Source of the DNA: Aspidiotus rigidus
Lineage: Eukaryota > Arthropoda > Insecta > Hemiptera > Diaspididae
Assembly: GCA_035079385.1 (NCBI GenBank)
Contig: JAVHKY010000024.1
Coordinates: 2,294,001-2,358,000 of the forward strand
DNA length: 64,000 nt
Reading direction: 5' to 3'
Shown: positions 34,610 through 46,327 of the stretch, piece by piece
How the letters are laid out: the number at the start of each line of letters is the position of its first letter
Position numbering within the stretch: position 1 is the first letter of the stretch
The notes under the pieces: generated by a model
Seen by the model: the letters and a program-made list of their open reading frames with translations, nothing else
Told to the model about the DNA's origin: nothing
The model's database searches: none
Translations under genes and position numbers: made by a program

Positions 34610-35775
34610 TTTTATTTATGATATTTTATTTAATAAAATCAGATTTTATGTATTATTATTTATATTTTTAAGTATAATTCATAATTATATTTCAATTAAA
34701 TATAATTTTGAAAATTTCATTAATATTCTTATTTTTTTAAATTCAATTTCTTTTTTTTTCTTTTTTTTATTGAAGGACTTAATGCCATAATAGAATGGCT
34801 ATACTCATCAATTTCTTTATTATTCATAAAGAAACCGAATAATAAATTTTCGAATTCATAAAAATAATAATAAAAAATATTAAATTGGAAATTTCTCTGA
34901 AACTATTATAAAAAAATATTAAAAGTGTTGAATTAATAAAATATATTATATATAAATTTATTATTCAAATAATACCAAATAATTGATTTATTTACAATAT
35001 TATGTTTATTATTTTATTCATTACCTAAATTAAAATTAGGTAATAAAAAAATGTTTATAGAAAAGTTTCAAACAATAGAAACTAAATAAAACTTTTATTT
35101 CAGCTAATAGCTATTCAGCTCATGATTTAAAAATTTAATTTTTCAAGAAATAAAGAAATTTAAAATTTAATTTCAAATCCAAAAATTAATGTCCTTGGTG
35201 ATGAAATTATTGAATAAAAATGACTATATTCTACTAAAAATTAAAAATTAAAAAATTAATCAAATAAAATTTATTATAAATAATTTAATTATTGATCATA
35301 ATTGAATATTAATAAAAATGAAATTGAAATAAAATTAAATATCAAAATATTTGTCATTTTTTATAACGGATGAAGATGTTTTTATTTTTTTTTTCAGTAA
35401 CTTGAATAATATAAAGTATTGATTTTTTAAATAATTAAGAATTAATTTCCTTAAAATTTATTTTTATTTTAATCAATTAAATCGAAATAAAAGTTTTATT
35501 TAGTTTCAATTTATTAAATTTTTTTGTAAAATTTTTTTTTATTAATTCGAATTTAAAAAATTGATAAAATAATGATATTAATAATAAGGTAAATAATTGA
35601 TCATTTATTTTTAGTATTATTTGAATAATTATTATTTATAAATTTATGAATTTTAAATTTGAAATAAATTATTTTGAAAATAATTGATTAAAAATACTTT
35701 TATTATTTCAGAACAATATTTTTAGATTGAATTTTAAATTTAAAAATTGAATAATGTATTCTTAAATCAGCGGAT
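34610..35775. repeat. AT-rich quasi-palindrome (1.1 kb)
   Basis: This block is far more AT-rich than its surroundings. Inverted segments are nested about a centre near 35,293: GAAACTAAATAAAACTTTTA at about 35,077 against its complement at about 35,507, and the AATTGATTTATT-type segment at about 34,980 against 35,610. It interrupts LINE copy B. I see no coding content; the 82-codon ORF at its left edge is low-complexity Phe/Ile. Confidence 0.6.
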
Positions 35776-35896
35776 CTGACCTACTTTGAGACAGCTTAGG
35801 ATACTCATCTTCTTCGCGAGAGTACGGGCAAATTTGGAGCTTTCTTAAAGATCAATAATTTAGGTGCGGATTTGTGGGAGACTAGGGTGATATATC

Positions 35897-35950
35897 TAAG
35901 ATGGATGGTATCCTCATAGGTACGAGCCATACTGATTTGAATGAAAAAAA

Positions 35951-35981
<31 letters not shown>

Positions 35982-36169
35982 CATTTCTACTTCAATTAAT
36001 TTGGCTTTGTTGTTTTTCACTTTTATACCGGTTTCTTTGCTTAGTTTTCTGTCCGACGCCTGTCGATGAACACCTTCGCGTGTTCGAAACCGGTCGCGTA
36101 TGAACTTGTTTCATTAAATGATTGTTACGTGCCTCAGTATCTTCTTCATTCAAAAAAAAACAAAAAAAA
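35897..36169 (+). mobile_element. Short polyA-tailed retroelement with hammerhead-like motif
   Basis: The segment ends in an A-rich tail (36,152-36,169) and is flanked by a perfect 12-bp duplication, GGGTGATATATC, at 35,885-35,896 and 36,170-36,181. Near its 3' end, CTGTCGATGAACACC...GGTGTTC-like sequence forms a perfect GAACAC/GTGTTC stem (36,067-36,085) followed by GAAAC-CGG-TC. That is a hammerhead core with a small insertion in the CTGATGA box. Confidence 0.6.
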
Positions 36170-38800
36170 GGGTGATATATCCCCTCTCAAAATCTAAAAA
36201 AAACTCTGTGCAAATTGAGCATATTTTTCGAGCGGAGCGAAGAAAACATTTTCGAACCATGTATTACCCCCCCAATTTGTACCCCTAAATCCGCGCCTGA
36301 TGGTTATTGGAAGATGCAGTAATAGAACTCGAAATCTTACGAGGGAGAGTGATTAGTTATGAAAGGTTAAAGCAGTGACTGCTCTGCGGTAAGGTCCAAT
36401 GCGTTACGTTCCTTGAAATCAAGGTATCCCAATATCCATAGAAAGGATATAGTGGATGAGGAAGACCTTAACGACTGCATAAAAATTAGGATTCATTGAC
36501 CGATAGGTTTGGTAGAATGAGGGTCTTGGACAGAAAATAAGGATGAGAGAGAATTAGCTGGGTAAGGAGTTTGCGAGAAGGAGAGAAACGGGTGAGAAAA
36601 GAGAGGCAGGTGAATATAGCGGTAAGTTCAGTAGGGAATGTGGAAGTGAAGTTTCTCATACGGAAGCATGAGATGTTACTCTGAATAGAGACTGCATATC
36701 CGGTTCTGATTCACGATTTAAACCCGTCTTTGTAGCAGAGAAGACGGAAGGGGGATTCTGAAGAAATTATTTTGTTGATGTGCTGTTTGTACATAAAGTT
36801 CGCTGTTTCTGGGAATTTCAGTCAAATCGAGAAGGATATTAGAGGTAGTGGTTAAACAAGAGAGAGTTGACAAAAAATAAAAATAAAAATAGGAGTACGG
36901 CCTAAGTTTGAGTTCAGTGCCCAGATGGGATTGAAGTGATAGAAGGAGAGAATTAAGTGGGTTGAGCGTATTTTAAAAGATAGGAAGATTTGGGTATTGA
37001 GTTGTTGAGGCCAGAAAGTTAGCAGTGAGTAGAAGAGGGGAAACACCTGCCGCAGCGCATAAGCTGAGTGAGGGGCTGGGGTATAGTGCGCTAATAGCCA
37101 GTCCCAGCCGGGAAGAATCTAGCAATTTGAAGGTCGTTTTGCTGGAGGGGATGTAAATTGAAGAACCGTTTAGAGTTGGCTAAGGGGTGATAGGTATTTA
37201 AGTACGTTGTAGGAATTCAGGAATTTGTCTTTCAAGATTTCGATATGGAAGATCTAGAAAGTTTCGCAGTCGAAGCTGAGAGCGAGGAACTTGGAACAGG
37301 ATTGGATACACAGAGAAGGGAGAAGCGTTGCGTGTGAATATCTCTTTTGGAACACAATCAGGACTGTTTTCTGGTCTGAAAATCGAAATCTATGGTTTTA
37401 CGACTATTATTTTGAAGATTTGGTCGTGGGTCAACCGGAGTAGTCTTGCTATCCGTATTCAGGCAAGCTAAGGAAACAACGCTTTGCTATAAGGCTCTTC
37501 CCGCATCTTATTGGATACTCGTTTGCCTGATTCTTATCGTAATTATACTTGCTTTATATAATGGTCTCATGGCCGGGACCAATGTAAAGTAAGTACTATC
37601 ACGATGGGAATCAGACAAATGAGTATGCATTATGACATAGGGGAGGAACCTCATACTAGTACTAGATTCGTATGCTAGTCTAATATTAGACTTGAAGTAG
37701 GTGCCCGAGTTCGTGGCGAGAATTTCAACCTAACATACAGTGTACTGAAGTCATACTAGGCCGCCGAATGCTACTGAGCCCAACATACACTATATAACTC
37801 TTACTAGGCTAAGCGCGAGTAAGCCCATGAGCCACTAAAAACTGGTCAGTCTGACGTACAGTACATCAGACCTATTTCAAACTAAAAATGGAGGAAAACG
37901 AGCAGGGCGATGAGCCGGGAGCTATCCAGCCAAACATACCGTTTACTAGGCTTATACCGGGCAAAGAATGGAGGGGAACGAGGGGAACAAGTGCGCTTAT
38001 GCGCCTCTCAATCTAATGGTTTACTAAAGAGGTACTACAATAAATCAACTACCTCATTTCGTGCGACCAGTATTCCATGAAGTGGACAACAATAAGCCTG
38101 TCAACCATTTAAATAAGCAGAGATCCTTGATGTTACAGAGCTCGCTGATCTTTATTTTTTACTTTTTTCGGGAATTTCAATAAGATCCAGACGGATGTCA
38201 GAGATACTCTTCAACCAAGCGGGAGTAAATGGAGAAATAGGGATACAGGGCCTTAGTTGAGTGAGTGCCTAGATGGGACATAGAGAGAGTGAATTACTGG
38301 GCTGAGAGTATTTAAAAAGATGGCTAGATTTGGGTGTTGGACTGTCGAGGTGAGAAAGTTAGTAGTGCGGTAATGAAGGGGAGGAACACCTGTCTCAGCG
38401 CATCGGCTGGACGAAACACTGGTAGAGCTACTCGAAGCCCGGAAGATCGAATTGAGCTCAGCAATTTTGTGGTTGTCTCATTGGAGTGGGTGCAAAAAGC
38501 CGAATCGTAATCAAGTTTTGAACGGATTAGACTATTGTAGAGTCAGAGGTAGAGCTTGCGGTTGCAGCGGGTACGGGGTTGTGATGCGTGTTCGGAAACG
38601 TTCAAGGAATTCAGGTACCTCGCTCCTAAGACTTTGATATTGAGGATGCCGAAGGTGAGACTGGGGAACTTGACAACCTAACCTTGAATGGTAATTTTTA
38701 AGTTCTCTTGATACAGAGAAGGAAGAGGACGTGAGTATCTCTCTTGGAATACGACCATGACAGTTTTCTTGTTTGAAAATTGAGATATATCTTCTCAAAG

Positions 38801-39185
38801 ATGTGAAACATTTGGAAATCCTGACCATAAAACTTCCTCCACTCCGCCTCATTGCTTCATATATAGGTTACAGCTCGAAAACCAAAATTTGTTCAAGTTC
38901 CCCCTCTGATGTGTAGCTCGATGGTCGGAGTCCCTGCCTGTCTATCAGTGAAAGAAACCCTTTGAGCCCCATATTTTTTATTCAACTGATCATGCGTGGT
39001 GGGTGTGTGGGGGTGTTATCGTTCTTTCTGCTGTTGTTCGATTATTCCCTACATTTTTCAATCAACACAGCCGAAAAGTTATTACTCTCTAACCTTCCGT
39101 ATGTTCCACGCTCTACGCCGCGCCATCTTACGAAGTCTCGTTCGACGTTTGCAATTGAAAAATTATAATCTTAGCTCACCCTTAC
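38801..39185. other. Intron sequence without recognised feature
   Basis: Intron between LINE copy B and the next receptor exon. Nothing assigned. Confidence 0.3.
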
Positions 39186-39668
39186 CTAAAGTAGAAGAGT
39201 CACTTCGGAAGTTGTCTCTTGTAAGACCGATGTATTTCATTTTCGTGTGATACATGTAGGTCATTTCTTTATGATCGTTGAATTGAGTGATGTAGAAACT
39301 AGGGTCGTCGTCGTCCGTTATTGTTTTGATAGTGACACTACGTTTGAAGATATGATACCAAGGTGACGCTCTAACCTCTCGAAGGTATTCGGAATAATAC
39401 ACGTCGAATTCGAACCCGCGCGGATAAATTTGAACATTTTTCAATGAGAGACCCTTTTGAGGTACCATACGTTCTGCTCCGGAAGTTTCGTTCAGGACTA
39501 CGACTGAGAATCGTTTTCGATTGTTGAGATAAATCGCGGAAACGTTTAGATAGCGATAACCGGAATTATTTGCTGAACACAACAAATAATTGGTGACGGG
39601 ATAAGTCATGGTGTCGCAATTGAAGAATTCCTCTTCGTACGTGTAATAAAATAGAACGGCTACTTTTT
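39186..39668 (-). CDS. LDLR-family receptor, start of propeller 1 (large exon)
   Basis: The exon lies between TTCCTTCCAG and CTTTAG|GTAAGG and encodes about 161 residues. It starts KVAVLFYYTYEEEFFNC, includes NVSAIYLNNRKRFSVVVLN and FEFDVYYSEYLREV, and ends RDNFRSDSSTL. The hydrophobic strands and the YYSE where YWTD is expected make it a divergent run of blades. The EGF pair usually found between LDLa repeats and a propeller is absent at this point. Phase is 1 base in hand and 1 base out. Confidence 0.78.
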
Positions 39669-40056
39669 CTGGAAGGAAAATACAAAGATTTTATTAAGTT
39701 GGCTGCTCTTATTAAATAATTTCAAATTTTGTTCGTTTGTCTGAAAATTCTCGCTGTATAACCAACCCGAATGAAACCATTGTTTCGTTTTTGAACTTTA
39801 ACACGAGGAAAATGTAAATATTTCCAAAAGAGTACGCGGAGTTTTAAAGAAAAGAGAGAGTAGGTCGCAAAAAAGTTTTGAACTTGACACGGTTTCAATA
39901 TAAACTTTATTGCAGTTGAACTTTTTAATTAAATTTTAAAAATTGTGTTGCCTTCAAAATTTTATATTACTCTTTAAAGAACATTAATACAAATTAGATG
40001 AGAATACTCCAAAGAGTCGAAAATCTTAGCATTTTAAAAAATATTTAATACATTAC

Positions 40057-40159
40057 CGCACGCGTTTTCGTCCACTCCACCGCTGCAGTCTGTTATTCCG
40101 TCACATGTTCGAGCATAATTTTTATCTGTTATATGGCACCAGGGAACGGTCGAACCATC
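40057..40159 (-). CDS. LDLR-family receptor, LDLa repeat exon
   Basis: The exon lies between TATACAG and TGCG|GTAATG. It reads CHITDKNYARTCDGITDCSG then GVDENAC, the second half of an LDLa repeat with the calcium-binding D-C-x-G-x-DE motif. These repeats bind lipoprotein or yolk ligands. The first half (two Cys and F) must come from an upstream exon I could not find to the right. From here the 12 exons join in phase to 875 codons plus stop. Confidence 0.85.
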
Positions 40160-40429
40160 CTGTATATTATAATTTCATGATCGGTATGAATATAATAATC
40201 AAAATTTCTAAATCTAGAATCGGTCGTATCGAATTTGCGTCAAATTGAGGAGTTGGAAGAATTGAACTCAGCTTGAGCTTGATCGTCAGTAAATATTAAG
40301 AGTCACCGTGAGAGATATCGGACTCGTAGTTTGAACCACTGATAGGAGAATATTCGAACCCTGGAGTTTGACTTGATAACTTGATAAGACCTGATCAATA
40401 ATTATCTGGTACATCCAAGTAGTGTAATT

Positions 40430-40790
40430 ACCGATAGGCAGGCTCAACCTCTCACTCTCTTCCTAACGTTTGGGAAACTGCTTGAGAAATGTATGATTGA
40501 CGGGATTAGTGAAAGCGCCTAACCATTGCAATCTAACAAGTGGTTTGGATCCCCTTGGAAAAAAAAAGGATTTAAAGACTGTATCCTCCAAATGTGCAAG
40601 GAAATAAGAAGAATGATGTTCCTCAACCAAATTAAATAATGGCGGGGAACTTGACTGTATCATCAGTGAAGTAGAAAAAGCCAACGTTTCTGACCATTTG
40701 ATTGACATGATGAAGTTCTGTTTCACCAATCGTACAGTCAAATAACGGCCAGCTAATGAGGTACAGTTCAAAAAATATTGACCACAATTC
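40430..40790 (+). pseudogene. LINE reverse-transcriptase scrap
   Basis: The plus strand reads QPLTLFLTFGKLLEKCMIDG, like the YRPISLL---GK--EK motif of LINE RT fingers. Downstream KFCFTNRTVK resembles the later SYL--R block. Heavily frameshifted. Confidence 0.35.
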
Positions 40791-42719
40791 CATTCTAACA
40801 GAGCTTCAGGTAAAAATGCTTACACAGCTGCGTAAACAACACACGACTTTTCACCTCAACCTGAAATTAGGTATTGAGCATGAATCCGATCTCAGAATGT
40901 TCCACCCTCTATCTTATTCTAAATCGTTCTGTTGAAATAACTTCGCCACTCTTCTCTCCTTTCCTCTCATAGGTCCATTCTTGATCATTTCCGACTCCCT
41001 CGCATCACTTTATGCTGTCTCTAGCGGATCTTCTTCCCGTCCACCCATAAATTGTCTTCACGCTCTCATCACCATCACCATCTTCTTTGCAAATTTCATC
41101 CTAATATTCTTCATCTGGGAACGCAGGAAGAAAATTGAGAATAAAGCCGAGCAAGCTGCCAATCACCCATAAGTCAACCCCTCTTTCCTTCCCTCACGTT
41201 CCGACCTCTCCAGACACATTTCTTACGTCCCTAATTCAGATCCAATCTAATGCAGACAACTAAGCGGGCTTTCCTAAGAGACTCACGACTTTTCAGTTCA
41301 CCAATTTTAGGGAGATTCCCGTACTAAGATCATCAATACTTGCCACTGCCAGGGCGGCGTTCTCTCCCTTTTAGGGTGCACTCGACCGTCCACCGGATTC
41401 TTGAGTTACCGTCCTAAAAGATCACGTACGGCTATGCGTGATGCACAGTCCCTCCTTTCCACGAGGTCAAAAAATTATTACTTCTCCTTGTTTTGGGCGT
41501 ATAGTAACTGGTCAACGATCTTTCATTTCTTTTACTCGAGTATTTTCGAGTATTCGTCTTCATTATTTTTCGTACGTAGTACATTGAAAAATACATGACC
41601 CATACCGGATTCGCTCATTGGTCCAACCCCAAATCTTATTCAAACTAGTTGACCTAAATCAAAAATAATATTCCCATTCCTTGAGAATCCTCGAATCAAC
41701 TCACTCGGAGAGAAGAAATAATAATCACTCTCCGCAGAGTCGGTCAAACTAGACTCATATAAACCCATCTCATCACTTATCTTGTACCTCTTTCATGCCC
41801 TTATTTAGTGTAGGCAAATGGGGGAAAAAAAAAATTTGCTGAAGCAAACGTTTCATGACTGCAAATTTTTCAGGATATGATCCTGAAAAACATACTACAA
41901 ATCCCGCGTTTTTCCCCTGGAGCTTCGTTTTTCATGGGGTTTGAACCCCCCAAAAATTAGTTTTTAGCCTATATTGCGTGAAATTGAAATTTTATTAAAA
42001 AATGTTTCAAACAGAAGTTGTTCCTCGTTAAATTTCCTACGAAATAACGTATTCAACTTTCAGCCTATGCCAATTAGTGCCTTTGCAAAGGGCGTTCTAA
42101 AGAGTCCCAAAATCAGTTTTTCCATATATCTCCCAAAATTGAAATTTTATGAAAAAATTTTTCAAACAAAAGTTGTTCCTCGTTAAATTTTCTACCAAAT
42201 AACGTACTCACAGTTCAGCCTAGGTCAATTAGTACCCCGGCAAAACCTAAAAGAGGACCAAAATCATTTTTTCCATATATCTCACAAAATTGAAATTTTA
42301 TGAAAAAATGTTTCAATTAAAAGTTGTTCTTCGTTGAATTTTCTATCAAATGAGCTATTCAGCTTTCAGGATAGAGCAACTAGTCTGTAAAAAAGGGTTT
42401 TCAATATTAAAGATAAAAGGATGTGCTATGTTTTTTTTTTATTCAGATGGTTTTGGTGCTGATTTATGGAAGTCTTGCATCATTACAGATTGTAAAGACT
42501 ATTTTTTTTACCAGTGATAGAAATATTGAAAAGATGGAAATTAAATAAATATTTTTCTCATATTCATGACTCACATGGTACCTAGGTATTGAAATAAAAA
42601 GAATTGAAGTCGCGTCGTAATAAAGACTATAAGGCAGCTGCAATACTCTCTGATCTACGGTAGTACAAGAGACAAGCCATTGAACAGAAGTCAGTGTCAA
42701 GCGAAAAAAGGCCGTCCGA

Positions 42720-43433
42720 AAGTACTTGACCTCTCTACCTCCCACTGAAGACGCTGCGCGGTTTCATGTATACAGAGTGTACCACCGAGTACATTTGTGG
42801 CTTGGTCATGAAAAAGATCCCTTGAAATGGAGATAGAAGCAAATTGATGGAATATTGTAGCCTATAATAATAAACAAAGCCCCAGCCCCATAGCCGCGCC
42901 AGACCATCTCCTACAACTTATTTTTAGTGGGTGCGCTAAAAGTTGTAGGAATGCTTGTAGCTGCCGAAAAGCAGGTGAACAATGGATATTCCATAGATAA
43001 AAGAGGGTAATTTGGCAACTTCAGCGAAGAAAAAACGTGTATTTTAGTCATTCCGACCTCGATGATGAAGAGGCGTCTACACTATACTTCTCAAATAACA
43101 TAGTATTATGCCTCAACCATAAGTAGCCCATTGTTTGAATTTTTATTGAAATTAGTTGTTTTTTTTTTCTTCCTAGGATTAAAATGTTTCCCAACGTGTC
43201 TTGAGCAGATTCGCCTCAATGCTGGTGGTGTATTAGAGGTAGTAGACGACATTGAGGACGACTTGCAGGATGTATTAAGTCAGGACGCGGAACCTGACCA
43301 TGAGCCCAGAACTGATGACGATTCCTCAGTAATCATGGGAAAGAGTATAACGAGAGCGAATAATATCAAGTCCCTCCATCCCGAATATAAGACTACTGTA
43401 AGTCGGCAGGCTAACGTACACTGTTCCTTTTAG
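42720..43433 (+). pseudogene. Core gene of Foldback copy 2 (Cys-rich protein remnant)
   Basis: Plus-strand segments match the core gene of copy 1, including LPPTEDAARF near 42,738 and LGLKCFPTCLEQIRLNAGG then VVDDIEDDLQDVLSQD near 43,175-43,290. The frame is broken in the middle as in copy 1, so decay probably preceded amplification or happened in the shared ancestor. Confidence 0.5.
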
Positions 43434-43585
43434 AAAGAGTAGAAGACTGGTGGGCGAGACATAGGACGGATGGTGGAGCTCAAGTCATGTGCAAGAAACG
43501 ACCTCTCCCCTCGGGCTGTGATAGAGAATTATGTGTATATATTACCTGTAATATACTAGCCTCATGGAGTAAGATTCATTTCAGG

Positions 43586-44326
43586 GGTATACCCCCAAAA
43601 GTTCCAATCCGAAAGTTCCAGAACCAAAAGTTCCAAACTAATAGAAGTTCCAATGTCATATATTGCGAACTGTTACGACCAAAATTTTGGAAGTCATTTT
43701 TCCAATTTAATGAGTAAGATAATTATCACATGGGTGAATAGTGAATAGGATTTAGGAGAATGACGAAGTGTATAATCATATAACCCTCGTTATGGAACCA
43801 ATATAACGCAGTTATTGAACGGGCATCACGTACGAATAACAACTCAGAGGGATGGCACCATCGTTTCCAAACCGTTGTGGGGCGTCACCATCCAAGCCTG
43901 TATGCCTTCATCAAAGAACTTCAAAAGGAACAAGGCGACACCGAATGCATGCTGAAGCAAATTGCCCTCGGCCAAAAGATCAGAAAATCAATGTCCCAGC
44001 GTCGTCGGCACGCAGAGGACTGCATATTCAACTTGGTTACACGTTACAATACGTACGAGGATGCTAATAACATTTTGCACTATTTAAAAGCTGTAGGCTA
44101 CAATTTACACTTCTAAGGAAGAAACTGCAAATGTTATGATTTTTTATCACTTACATGATTTAATTTACTTATTTGGAAATTTTTGGACGTTTTCGTATAC
44201 ATGTATTGAAATATTTTGGAACTTTCAATCTTTTGGAACTTTTAGATTTTGGCACTTTTGACTTTGGAACTTCATTTTGGCTATTTCGGTTTTGGAACTT
44301 TCAGATTGGAACTTATGGGGTATAAT
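43586..44326. mobile_element. Mutator-like element (MULE) with 9-bp target duplication
   Basis: CATTTCAGG occurs at 43,577-43,585 and again at 44,327-44,335. The empty site in Foldback copy 1 (near 21,195) reads CAGTTGAGG. Terminal inverted repeats of about 33 bp share TATACCCC and AAGTTCCAATC. The tips carry repeated GGAACTTT. A 9-bp duplication is characteristic of Mutator transposons. Confidence 0.85.
43800..44116 (+). pseudogene. MULE transposase C-terminal fragment
   Basis: The frame reads SEGWHHRFQTVVGRHHPSLY then AFIKELQKEQGDTECMLKQI. W-HHRF----G--HP--Y-FI--L--EQ is the conserved end of MULE transposases. The catalytic core is missing, so the element is non-autonomous. Confidence 0.7.
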
Positions 44327-45889
44327 CATTTCAGGAACCTACAGGAAAAATGTACCTAACACACTTTTTTTATAGACGAATTACTCTATTCTGAAAGCTG
44401 AGTATCTCATTTGATAGGAAATTCAACGAGGAACAACTTTTATTTGAAATATTTTTTAATAAAATTTTAATTTTGTGAGATATATGGAAAACTTATTTTG
44501 GTCCTCTTTTGAACGGCCTTTTAAGGCTTTGACGGGGTACTAATTGACCTAGGCTAAACCTTGAATACGTTATTTGGTAGGAAATTGAACGAGGAACAAC
44601 TTTTGTTTGAAGCTTTTTTTAATAAAATTCCAATTTTGTGAGATATATGGAAAAGCTCATTTTGGGACTCTTTAGAACGCCCTTTGCAAAGGCACTAATT
44701 GGCATAGGCTGAAACTTGAATAAGTTATTTGATAGGAAATTTAACGAGGAACAACTTTTGTTTGAAACATTTTTTAATAAAATTCCAATTTTGTGAGATA
44801 TATGGAAAAACTCATTTTGGGACTCTTTAGAACGCCCTTTGCAAAGGCACTAATTGGCATAGGCTGAAAATTGAATACGTTATTTCGTAGGAAATTTAAC
44901 GAGGAACAACTTTTGTTTGAAACATGTTTTAATAAAGTTTCAATTTCACGCGATATAAGCGAAAAACTAATTTTTCGGGTGTTCGAACCCCCACAAAAAA
45001 AGAAGCTCCGGGGGGAAAACGCAGGATTTTTAGTATGTTGTTCAGGATCACATCTTGAACCATTCTTAGCAAAGAAACTCTAGCTTGAGCAAATTTTTTT
45101 TTTTCAATATGTTTAATTTCCCTACACCATTATTGTGAAACGGAACCCTCCTTCTATCTATTCAACACATCTCTTACTTACCCAATTATTAGCCTCATTC
45201 CGCAACTCTTTACTCACCCGTCACAATCATACAGACGCAATATCAGACGATTCTCCATCCATCCTCCGCTGTCGTTCAATTCCTCCAACAATCAAATGTC
45301 ATCTCTCGTATCTAAACTCAATAACACTGCTGAGCTCATAGCTTAGAAACTACTCAGCTGACTATGATAATTTGAGACTCATTCATGAACCCAACAAGCA
45401 ACTCTTTCCTTTCCTCACACTTCGGTTTCTCAGAACACATTAACAAACAAATATATCACCCGAGCCTGGTTCTCAAATCTCACTCAAAGCAGATAGCCTA
45501 TATCGAAAATAATATTCCCATCTCGTGAGACACCTTAAATTAACTATGAACTACTATCAATTATGTAAACAAGAAAAACTGATATATAAATTGGTATTAA
45601 ATTAAGAGTGCAGTCGCCAAGATAGTCTCGCAGAGCACTTTATGAAGCCCAAAATCGTAGTCCATCATAGATGTACGAATTTTCGAACTCAAGGTTTTCA
45701 CAATTGAGTACGACTGATAATAGAAGAAAGACAGATAACGAAAGGGTGGGAAAATCGAATTTCCATGACGTAAGGAGTTGCGAGTGGTTTGAATAGCCCT
45801 AATTAGTTTGCTGCTGCTTGCTTTATCTAGCCTAGACAAATTTTCAACAATCAAGGTCGAATCCAGATCAAGAAAATTCTAGGCCCTGG

Positions 45890-46200
45890 ACTATTTCCTG
45901 AAAATGATGACATCACAAATGAACGGACGCGGACATTTTCTGAAAATGACCCTTCAAGAAAAGAAAAGTTCCAATAACCAGACATAGATTTATTGCTATT
46001 ATCTATAGCCTGGACAAATCCTATATATATATATATATATAGCGTAACCTAAGATAACGATTGATGACGTCATCCAATTCGATTGCAAATATTCTAATTC
46101 CTAGACATTCCCTCGAAAATGATGACGTCACAAATGAGCGGACGCGGATGTTTACTGAACGTGACCGCCCAGTAAAAGGAGTATTGGGAACCCCGATAAA
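45890..46200. repeat. Imperfect direct repeat pair with TA microsatellite
   Basis: The block GAAAATGATGACATCACAAA ... CGGACGCGGA at about 45,899 recurs with a few changes at about 46,115. Between them lies (TA)n at 46,021-46,041. Confidence 0.6.
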
Positions 46201-46327
46201 AAATTGCAGGTGCACAACTTCAGATGTAATACTATAACTTGACCAAGTTTCGAGGAAATCTATCCATTAGTCTCAGATGAGATGCGCGGAGAAATTTTGA
46301 TCCATATATATTCTAAATATATGTATG

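Larger units (their letters stand above)
33930..38800 (-). mobile_element. Degenerate LINE copy B with nested insertions
   Basis: Blocks at 33,930-34,600 and 36,300-37,340 parallel LINE copy A in the same order and orientation, for example GGCCCATTTTG(A/G)GAC at about 34,134 and 9,969. The 38,220-38,740 part repeats the block seen at 36,990-37,330. The alignment is broken between about 34,600 and 36,300 by an AT-rich segment and a short polyA-tailed insertion. No intact frame remains. Confidence 0.5.
41810..45128. mobile_element. Foldback-type element, copy 2
   Basis: Same architecture as 19,257-21,993. The left arm is about 41,810-42,420, the core 42,421-43,576, and the right arm about 44,336-45,128. 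The tips read GTGTAGG and CCTACAC. The core is colinear with copy 1 at high identity. It is longer because a 741-bp Mutator-like element sits in it. Confidence 0.75.

Noticed and set aside
34542..34790. 82-codon ORF rich in Phe and Ile, possible membrane or mitochondrial protein
   Set aside because: A by-product of A/T-rich DNA; reading it with the mitochondrial code also gave no recognisable gene.
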